Shown here in pieces: positions 1 through 5,329 of a stretch of 7,193 bases of DNA; the first letter of the stretch is position 1, and the number at the start of each line of letters is the position of its first letter. This stretch comes from Candidatus Symbiothrix sp. Lineage in GTDB: Bacteria; Bacteroidota; Bacteroidia; Bacteroidales; Azobacteroidaceae. A program made the translations under genes and the position numbers. The notes under the pieces are model-generated. The model was not told where the DNA came from. It saw only the letters and a list, made by a program, of their open reading frames with translations, and made no database searches. The stretch spans positions 1 to 7,193 of the forward strand of contig JAISWY010000163.1 of the NCBI GenBank assembly GCA_031270925.1. The letters run 5' to 3'.

Positions 1-552
1 ATTGCCTATATTTCCGGTAGCGGTAAACATAATTTTGTTCAGCGCGGGCAAATACTGAATGTCTTTTATTACCCAATTTTCATTTTGGGGCGATTTTGCT
101 TGAATTTCCTTCACTGGAGCCGCAGTAAACAGATTGCCTGTAATTTCCACTCCATCAGCACTAAACCCGATATATTCCACATCCGTCCACACATAATCGG
201 CGGCAGCGCCGCTTTTAAGCGTTCCATCGCGCAACTCGGTATCGAACATGTAGGTTCCGGCGCTCGGTACGATGTAGCAGTTGGCTTTTTCGGTCGGCGA
301 CAGGTCGGTAATATTTTTAAACACTACGCTGTCGGGCAAAGCTACTGTTTCGGGGACGTCGGCAGTATAAAACGAGAGGTTGGCGGCAGCGGTTTTGCTG
401 TCGGGTTTCACGCTGTCGATGGCGTTGCCTGCAAACAATTGGGTAACGGCGTTGTCTTTGTACAACACATAATAATCTTCTGCGAAGATATTGGCGTTGA
501 GGGCAAAAAATGCTCCCAACACTGCCATAAAAATAAAAAGATTCTTTTTCAT
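1..552 (-). CDS. Secreted NCYIV/GTYxF-domain surface protein, 3' end missing
   Basis: The frame is open from an ATG at 552 to the window edge, giving 184 residues of a longer protein. Residues 1-24 are a signal peptide (MKKN, then a hydrophobic core) with likely cleavage after IFA before EDYY. No cysteine follows, so it is not a lipoprotein. A short strand module comes next (YYVLYKDNAV, then AIDSVKP at 44-50). Residues 90-105 read ANCYIVPSAGTYMFDT, which matches the ANCYIV-GTYxF signature that I know from Bacteroidales surface and fimbrillin-like proteins. VW at 121-122 and the final FTATGNIGN also fit. In relatives the chain continues with GNA and a WSWHIW-type motif, which would lie just beyond the edge. 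The start lies 7 bp after the preceding stop, so it is the last visible gene of the operon. Biochemical role unknown; an extracellular binding or structural protein is an inference. Confidence 0.8.
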   Translation of the reverse strand, partial: MKKNLFIFMAVLGAFFALNANIFAEDYYVLYKDNAVTQLFAGNAIDSVKPDSKTAAANLSFYTADVPETVALPDSVVFKNITDLSPTEKANCYIVPSAGTYMFDTELRDGTLKSGAAADYVWTDVEYIGFSADGVEITGNLFTAAPVKEIQAKSPQNENWVIKDIQYLPALNKIMFTATGNIGN

Positions 553-559
553 GATGAAT

Positions 560-1042
560 TTAATGTTTAATGATTTTTTGAATATGGATTCCGTTGCCGT
601 CGGCGATATGCAGGATATAAACTCCCGACGTATAATCGCTTACGGATAAAGTGATTTCCGATGCCTGCGGTTGGCGGAGCATCAGCAGTTGCCCCTGCAA
701 ATTGTAGAGGCGGATTTCGTTCATTGTTTGTTCGTTTTTGATGCTGATTAAATCGTTTGCAAAATCGGAATAAACGCTGATATTTTCCGCCCGAACCGGC
801 TCAATAGTCGTGAAATTATAATCATTCAGGCTAAAAAACCGCAAATCGGTATAGGAAATAGCCGATTCGGAGTTATCGGCATGAGTAATTACCAAGCCTT
901 CGGCAAGAAACGTCAGCCATTTGATGGCGTCCAAATTGCAGGCCGTTTTCGAACCATCGTTTTGATAGAAGTACAGATTGCCCTGCGCGGATATTCCTCC
1001 GGACAAAATGCCGATAATCAAAAAAATAAATCGTTTTTTCAT
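560..1042 (-). CDS. Short secreted protein with T9SS type A sorting domain
   Basis: The protein has 160 residues. Residues 1-20 are a signal peptide (MKKRFIFLIIGILSGGISAQ). Residues 21-75 form a small beta module: YFYQNDGSK, then a hydrophobic KWLTF strand, then YTDLRFFSLND. The same plan opens the 352-residue protein two genes upstream. Residues about 87-160 are a recognisable T9SS type A C-terminal sorting domain: NISVYSDFANDLISI, then EIRLYNLQGQLL, then YTSGVYILHI and a basic IQKIIKH end. Such domains direct outer-membrane translocation and cell-surface attachment or release, with the domain removed by PorU. Only about 65 residues remain as cargo, which is small for a T9SS substrate, so it may be a minimal surface module. 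The ATG lies 5 bp after the previous stop and the gene ends 7 bp before the next start. Function beyond secretion is not recognised. Confidence 0.88.
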   Translation of the reverse strand: MKKRFIFLIIGILSGGISAQGNLYFYQNDGSKTACNLDAIKWLTFLAEGLVITHADNSESAISYTDLRFFSLNDYNFTTIEPVRAENISVYSDFANDLISIKNEQTMNEIRLYNLQGQLLMLRQPQASEITLSVSDYTSGVYILHIADGNGIHIQKIIKH

Positions 1043-1047
1043 GGGAA

Positions 1048-1347
1048 TTATTGTTTATTTGTTCTACGAAAAATCCCATAGGCGCAGCCCAAAAGCAAAA
1101 CAGCAGCGAGAGGAATTGCGCCGACAGGCACCGACAGAGCGCCTATAGCGGAGTCGCCTGTGTCGTCAATGGCGCCGCGTAAATTGCCGGAGGTTGTTTC
1201 GTTGGCAACAAGGGATTGCGATCCCTTGTTATCTGTGTTTTCGCGTTGTAGCCAATTATCCGTGCGATCTTTTATTGTTCTGCAGTCGGCTGACGCCGAA
1301 GCTGCGAGCAGAATGGCTGTTGTTAAAATTATTGTCTGTTTTTTCAT
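1048..1347 (-). CDS. Small exported protein with C-terminal membrane anchor
   Basis: The protein has 99 residues and I do not recognise its family. Residues 1-20 are a signal peptide ending SASA, with cleavage before DC. Residues 21-70 are polar and probably disordered, with several D, N, T and S. Residues 71-93 are a VPVG turn followed by a hydrophobic segment (AIPLAAVLLLGCAYGIF), then a basic RRTNKQ end. A short motif, one transmembrane helix and a basic tail is the layout of sorting signals such as PEP-CTERM, and similar tails occur on small Bacteroidota proteins. The frame stays open to 1419, but those extra 24 codons read through the palindrome at 1364-1391 and precede a good signal peptide, so the ATG at 1347 is chosen. 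Codons 40-47 are exactly a perfect hairpin. Residues 45-57 resemble a segment of the upstream gene. It may be a membrane-anchored small protein or a decaying fragment. Confidence 0.65.
   Translation of the reverse strand: MKKQTIILTTAILLAASASADCRTIKDRTDNWLQRENTDNKGSQSLVANETTSGNLRGAIDDTGDSAIGALSVPVGAIPLAAVLLLGCAYGIFRRTNKQ
1207..1230. repeat. Perfect 10-bp-arm hairpin inside a coding region
   Basis: On the plus strand the arms are AACAAGGGAT and ATCCCTTGTT, separated by TGCG. Pairing stops at the next base on each side. In the minus-strand gene it covers exactly eight codons, residues 40-47 (NKGSQSLV). It could be a small palindromic element accepted in frame, or a chance structure in a disordered region. 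No copy occurs elsewhere in this window. Confidence 0.8.
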
Positions 1348-1363
1348 TTTCGTTGTTGTTTGT

Positions 1364-1391
1364 GTAGGGGCAAGGCATGCCTTGCCCCTAC
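1364..1391. repeat. Perfect 28-bp palindrome between two genes
   Basis: The half-site GTAGGGGCAAGGCA is followed directly by its exact reverse complement, and the symmetry breaks at the next base pair. It sits in the 50-bp gap between the stop at 1398 and the ATG at 1347. As RNA it would form a 12-bp GC-rich stem with a CATG loop. No T-run follows on either strand, so it does not look like an intrinsic terminator. GTAGGGGC-type palindromes resemble dispersed REP/MITE-like repeats seen in several bacterial phyla; membership in such a family here is inferred from appearance. It could stabilise the upstream transcript or reduce expression of downstream genes. Confidence 0.9.
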
Positions 1392-1397
1392 TGATGA

Positions 1398-2456
1398 TTA
1401 TCGAATGATGGATTTGCAAACCTCACTTTTGCCCGATTGGAAAACCGTTTTTATTAAATAAACGCTGCCGCGTTGCGGTTGTGTGATTTTTACACCCTGC
1501 AAATTATAATAATGCACGGCAATCGGTTCTTCGCCAAGCAAAGGGCGCAATTTTATTCCCGTGGGCGTTTCTACCGCCAACGAAGAGCGCAAATTGCCGC
1601 TACTAATGTTGTTGGCAACCACCAAGGATTCAAACGGTGCGATGAATGTTTTTGAGGAGGCATTACCTGCCGTCAACAAACCGAAATTGCCGGCTTGATT
1701 GATGTCGAGGATGTAATACTTGTTCGCATCTTCGGGAGTGATGTTCGTGTTGGCCACCGAAGGATTGACTGTGAGTTTGTAACCGTTGGCCGTTACATCA
1801 AAAGCGTCGGAATTGCTCAATGATACATACGGGTCGGATACAAACGTGATGGTTTTGTTGAGCAAAATAGAGGGAAATTGCAAAGCATAACCGCCCGCTT
1901 CCAAAACCGAACCATTGGCGTAATCGTTAAACTCATCTTCGACGCCATCGTAGATTTTCGCCCAAAAACTACCCTCGTTGCCATTCCAAGCTGTTAAATC
2001 GGGATAAGTTTCATGGTCGGAATGAATTTCCGCAATATCAAAGGGAAAACCGACGGCGTACCATTTTTGCACGTCATACGTTTTGTTTACTTTTACCACG
2101 CCGTTTACTTTCACGGTTTCGTCCTCTGGAATCTCCAATTGGGCTGTTCCGTTGAAAATAATGTCGTTGAAATCGCCTCCCACATATTCCGCTTTGGTGC
2201 GCAAACTGTTGGAAGTAATCACAAAGTTTTCGTTGAAATCCTTCAATGAAAACTTTTTCAACAGGTTGTAACCAACCGTTGTCGCCGTTCCGTCGGTAGC
2301 GACCACCGACATATCCGTGCCTGCGAAAACAATTTTCCGCGTAGCCAGATAGGTTTGATTCTCTGCCGTGCGATAAACGTAAACAGTTTGCGCACCGATG
2401 GGCAATATTCCCGCAAACAGCAGGATGATTGCACCTAAAATCCATTTCTTGTTCAT
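1398..2456 (-). CDS. Secreted beta-rich protein with T9SS-like C-terminal domain
   Basis: The protein has 352 residues. Residues 1-23 are a signal peptide (MNKKWILGAIILLFAGILPI, then GAQ). Residues 24-75 form a strand module: TVYVYRTAENQ, RKIVF, a VVATDGTATT turn and NLLKKFSLKDFNE. It is laid out like the N-terminus of the 160-residue T9SS protein downstream. The middle has a KVNGVVKVNKTYDVQKWYAV segment leading into GFPFDI (residues 137-142), a pattern I associate with extracellular Bacteroidales proteins of unknown function. Residues 273-280 (APFESLVV) precede the tail. Residues about 310-352 (HYYNLQGVKI, then RGSVYLIKTVFQSGK, then KSIIR) resemble a T9SS type A sorting domain, though divergent. 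The start is the ATG before the signal peptide; an open extension to 2501 overlaps the AT-rich leader and is unlikely. It follows the propeller gene by 28 bp. No catalytic motif is seen, so a surface or matrix role is an inference. Confidence 0.85.
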   Translation of the reverse strand: MNKKWILGAIILLFAGILPIGAQTVYVYRTAENQTYLATRKIVFAGTDMSVVATDGTATTVGYNLLKKFSLKDFNENFVITSNSLRTKAEYVGGDFNDIIFNGTAQLEIPEDETVKVNGVVKVNKTYDVQKWYAVGFPFDIAEIHSDHETYPDLTAWNGNEGSFWAKIYDGVEDEFNDYANGSVLEAGGYALQFPSILLNKTITFVSDPYVSLSNSDAFDVTANGYKLTVNPSVANTNITPEDANKYYILDINQAGNFGLLTAGNASSKTFIAPFESLVVANNISSGNLRSSLAVETPTGIKLRPLLGEEPIAVHYYNLQGVKITQPQRGSVYLIKTVFQSGKSEVCKSIIR

Positions 2457-2484
2457 AATACTAAATTTTAAGATGTGTAAAAAA

Positions 2485-4239
2485 TTATTTATCCAATACA
2501 ACCGGCAACCATTTGGCCGGCTCGGTTTCTTTCAGATTCTCGAAACCGTCGTTGATGTCTCTGTCGTGCAAAATCGCATTGAAGAATACCCGTTGGCCAT
2601 GGCTCAACAACGAAACGGGAATTGCCAACTCGGTGATATAGCCTTTGTCGCGGCTGCCATCGTTGAATTTTCCCGACAAGAATGATTTACATTCGATAGA
2701 CGGATTGTCTGTTACCAATGTTTTAGAATCATTGTTGTATGTGATTTTGAATTTCAGGGTTTTTGAGTCATTGTTCAACAGGATGGAAAACGCATCGTCG
2801 TCGGTTAAGTAATCGTCCAAGCGTTCGATCAAAAGATAGAGATTGTCGTCGTCGTGCGCTAGACGGAAAGCCGCTTGCGAGCGCGAATCGCTTCCGAGGA
2901 AGAATGCATCGGTATTGTTTTCCCAATCGGCATTGTCGCCATCGATTTTCGGAGTAGCGAGAGGCGCGTTGATGCGGTGGTTCAAAAGCATACGGCCGAG
3001 CCAGATGGTCGCTTTCACATTGGAAGTTGTGAGATTCGGAGCAGCGACAATCAAAGTATGGGGATCGTCGATTTCGGTACAGCTCCAAAAGCCCAAGGCG
3101 TAATTCACGAAAGGATAAAACGGCCGGTCGTGGTCGAAATCGCGAGCCGTGGGGCCACCTAACAGAAGCGTCATACGGTCGGAGCGTTCGGCGCCGATTT
3201 TGGCTCCGTAAGACATCACGCTTTCACCCGAAGGGAAAAGCGAGAGATAGGGACCCGCGCCTGTCCACATATTCCAATTGTGGTCGGCCGGACCTTCTTC
3301 GTTTTGTCCGATTGATTTCGCCCAGTTATCTGTTGAATAATAGGTAGAAATGCGGTAAGTGCCGCCGTAAGTAAGACGGGCTTCGCAGACTACGGCGATA
3401 GTCTTGTTGTCGTGTAAAAGGCGGGCTACCGACATTTGACCTGAAAAAATCTTGACGCCGTCCTGATTCGTGTAAGTGTATTGATGACAGACGCGGATGG
3501 GTAGTTGTCCCTTTTCGGGAATCCACGTTTTGCCGTTGTCATACGAACGGATAATCGACGAGCCGGAATTGTGGATGCCTTCGGTCGGGTCGTTATCGGT
3601 AAAATAGATTTGGATTTCGCCGCTCGGAAGTTGCATCGGGTAAGGTTCCCAATTAGAACCGATGTAGATGATTTCTTCTTCGCTCCAAGTCGCGCCCTTG
3701 TCCGTGCTGCGGCGAAGCATCAAACCGCTGTCTTTCGGACGGGTGGAATAACCTTTGTTGTCGCGGAAACTGCAAACGGCCAAAATGTCGCCGTTATGCA
3801 AAACGAGGGCGTCAACGGTGGCGAATTTGCGCGTATCCGAACCGTGGGGATAGGCGGTAAACAGCGGACGGCTCGTACTCCACGAAAGCAAATCCTTGCT
3901 CAAAGCGTAAAAAATATTCTTGTCGCCGGTCTGATGATCCTGATAGAAAAGAATATACGCATCTTCCGCAATTTTTTTCAAGCGGGGATAATAGGGCGAT
4001 GCGGTAGCCAACTCGCTGCTCAGTTCTTTGGCTCGGCGGAAATCGAGTTCCAAGCCGTTGTTTTTCTCGTCTTTGTGCGAGTCGATGACCGATGTCCGCT
4101 TATTCAAATCGGCAATCGACCGGATTGTGATTTTATCTTGCGGCTTTTCGGGTTCAGGAATAGGTTCGTAGCCTCCACAGCAAAAACAGAGTGGAAACAA
4201 CGAAAAAACAGCCCAAAATTTCATGATTTTATTTTTCAT
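2485..4239 (-). CDS. Sialidase-fold (BNR) lipoprotein with CBM9-like domain
   Basis: The protein has 584 residues. Residues 1-21 are a lipoprotein-type signal (FPLCFCCGG); the lipidated cysteine is C20 or C21, and the lipobox is untidy. Residues about 80-415 are a sialidase-superfamily beta-propeller. It starts at YYPRLKKI (83-90) and has two Asp boxes, STDKGATW (178-185) and SYDNGKTW (232-239), plus a degenerate one near 302. Residues about 425-584 resemble a CBM9-type sugar-binding domain: KIDGDNADWE, then AAFRLAHDDDNLYLLI. The classical FRIP motif is replaced by YPRL, so GH33 sialidase activity is not established. E198 (NWEP) and E286 (VCEAR) are acidic candidates, and a GH93-like exo-arabinanase or other propeller hydrolase is possible. 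The domain holds a short NNDSKTL duplication at residues 489-495 and 502-508. The ATG overlaps the glycosidase stop; ATG at 4224 (residue 6) is an alternative start. It probably acts on the cell surface. Confidence 0.88.
   Translation of the reverse strand: MKNKIMKFWAVFSLFPLCFCCGGYEPIPEPEKPQDKITIRSIADLNKRTSVIDSHKDEKNNGLELDFRRAKELSSELATASPYYPRLKKIAEDAYILFYQDHQTGDKNIFYALSKDLLSWSTSRPLFTAYPHGSDTRKFATVDALVLHNGDILAVCSFRDNKGYSTRPKDSGLMLRRSTDKGATWSEEEIIYIGSNWEPYPMQLPSGEIQIYFTDNDPTEGIHNSGSSIIRSYDNGKTWIPEKGQLPIRVCHQYTYTNQDGVKIFSGQMSVARLLHDNKTIAVVCEARLTYGGTYRISTYYSTDNWAKSIGQNEEGPADHNWNMWTGAGPYLSLFPSGESVMSYGAKIGAERSDRMTLLLGGPTARDFDHDRPFYPFVNYALGFWSCTEIDDPHTLIVAAPNLTTSNVKATIWLGRMLLNHRINAPLATPKIDGDNADWENNTDAFFLGSDSRSQAAFRLAHDDDNLYLLIERLDDYLTDDDAFSILLNNDSKTLKFKITYNNDSKTLVTDNPSIECKSFLSGKFNDGSRDKGYITELAIPVSLLSHGQRVFFNAILHDRDINDGFENLKETEPAKWLPVVLDK
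4236..4239 (-). other. ATGA stop-start overlap of glycosidase and propeller genes
   Basis: The TGA ending the GH-A glycosidase (4238-4236) shares bases with the ATG of the propeller lipoprotein (4239-4237). This 4-bp overlap is typical of translationally coupled genes and suggests the two proteins are made together. If the propeller instead starts at the ATG at 4224, the genes would be separated by 11 bp. Confidence 0.75.
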
Positions 4240-5312
4240 TTCTTACCAGTTAATTTTTTTATACAATCAATTTCTTCCTGCGAAAAAACGCTGCCGTCTT
4301 TTCTGAAAATATCGTGAAACCACACAGTCGGTTCGGGGTCGCCGGCTTTGCTCGTCCAATGCACGTGGAAATTGCATTTGCCGTTGGTCAGTCCCCAACT
4401 GATGGCGCCGATGTTTTCGCGTTTGAGAATCGGAAGAATCTCTTGAAAAGTCGATTCGGGACGACCCATATATTCCTGACAGATAATCGGTCGTTTGAAA
4501 CGTTTCATCTGTTTGATAAAGGCTTCCATTACCTCCGGTTTTTTATAACAATGAATCGACATCACATCGCAGTTTTCGCCCAGAAAACTTACAATATCCA
4601 GCGCGGTATCTTTGGCGGGGATGCCCCAAATGGGCGAAGTGAGCGGTTGCGACGGATTGATTTCCCGCGCCCATTGGAAAACGGCGCGTAACAAGCTCAT
4701 CGAATCGGCGTTGCGATTGAAGTTTTGCGGCTCGTTGTAGAGACACCACAACAATACGCGCTTATCGTTCTTATACGATTTCAAGATGTCTTGCACGTAC
4801 TTTTTCAGCGGTTCCCATTGTGCAGGATCGTTCACGACCTCGGCTTTGGGCGTTTGCAGCCATCCCGAATTATGCACGCCTTGAATTGATTCGGGTTGCT
4901 TACCCATTTTGGCTTCGGGCTGAGTGGGTTTGCCTCCGTTGGTAAAAAAGGTAACAATCACTTTCAAATGATGCTTTTCGCAAATGTCGAAGAATTGTGT
5001 AAGGCGTTGTTTCATACCTTTTGAATCAACTTGCCATACCAAATCGTGCAGGAAAATGCGTACTGTGTTGAAGCCCAAATCTTCGACCCGTTGCATCTCC
5101 ATATCGATTGTTTGCGGGTCGAATGATTCGGCTTGCCACATCTCTATTTGGTTGATGGCGGTGACAGTTACATAGTTTACACCTACAGGCCAAGCTTGTT
5201 GTGCATACCATGCTTTGGCTTTCTCTTCCGACCAACGACCGTTGTTGCAGGGCGCTTTGCCGTAACTATTCAAGGCTAAACACGCTAATAATATTATTGA
5301 TATTTTTTTCAT
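4236..5312 (-). CDS. Secreted clan GH-A (GH5-like) glycoside hydrolase
   Basis: The protein has 358 residues. Residues 1-18 are a signal peptide ending NSYG. The rest is a TIM barrel of glycosidase clan GH-A. The N-terminal block (RWSEEKAKAWYAQQAW, then INQIEMWQAESFDP) and GVHNSGW at 145-151 are hallmarks of a Bacteroidota family often labelled 1,4-beta-xylanase or cellulase-family hydrolase; that name is by similarity only. R85 (NTVRIFLHD) is the usual arginine after strand 2. The acid/base is E194 in LYNEP, H254 lies in SIHCY, the nucleophile is E280 in ICQEYMG, and W306 follows in ISWG. All key residues are present and the length fits a single catalytic domain, so it should be active. The start is the ATG at 5312; a TTG at 5318 would add only two residues. 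It lies 9 bp after the TPR gene and overlaps the next gene. A beta-linked plant or host glycan is the likely substrate, not determined. Confidence 0.92.
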   Translation of the reverse strand: MKKISIILLACLALNSYGKAPCNNGRWSEEKAKAWYAQQAWPVGVNYVTVTAINQIEMWQAESFDPQTIDMEMQRVEDLGFNTVRIFLHDLVWQVDSKGMKQRLTQFFDICEKHHLKVIVTFFTNGGKPTQPEAKMGKQPESIQGVHNSGWLQTPKAEVVNDPAQWEPLKKYVQDILKSYKNDKRVLLWCLYNEPQNFNRNADSMSLLRAVFQWAREINPSQPLTSPIWGIPAKDTALDIVSFLGENCDVMSIHCYKKPEVMEAFIKQMKRFKRPIICQEYMGRPESTFQEILPILKRENIGAISWGLTNGKCNFHVHWTSKAGDPEPTVWFHDIFRKDGSVFSQEEIDCIKKLTGKK

Positions 5313-5315
5313 ATT

Positions 5316-5329
5316 CAATTTTCAATTTT
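5316..5329. repeat. Tandem AAAATTG pair at a gene junction
   Basis: On the minus strand two copies of AAAATTG run in tandem, spanning the end of the TPR gene and its stop codon and ending just before the ATG of the glycosidase. It is an A/T-rich leader without a Shine-Dalgarno sequence, as usual in Bacteroidota. No function beyond an unstructured ribosome-loading region is apparent. Confidence 0.5.

Noticed and set aside
85..570. 161-codon open frame on the plus strand
   Set aside because: It lies opposite the NCYIV-domain gene, which has a signal peptide and a family signature; the plus-strand product has none.
1364..1391. Palindrome as an intrinsic terminator
   Set aside because: No run of T follows the stem on either strand and co-directional genes continue beyond it.
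1348..1419. Longer N-terminus for the 99-residue protein
   Set aside because: The extra residues come from reading through the 28-bp palindrome and overlap the previous stop; the internal ATG starts a normal signal peptide.
2457..2501. Longer N-terminus for the 352-residue protein
   Set aside because: It would overlap the propeller gene's end and place 15 residues before a complete signal peptide.
2485..4239. Confident call of a GH33 sialidase
   Set aside because: Asp boxes are shared by many propeller families and the FRIP motif is missing.
3505..4317. 270-codon open frame on the plus strand
   Set aside because: Antisense to the propeller lipoprotein and the end of the glycosidase; its product shows no motif or signal and follows from codon bias of the real genes.
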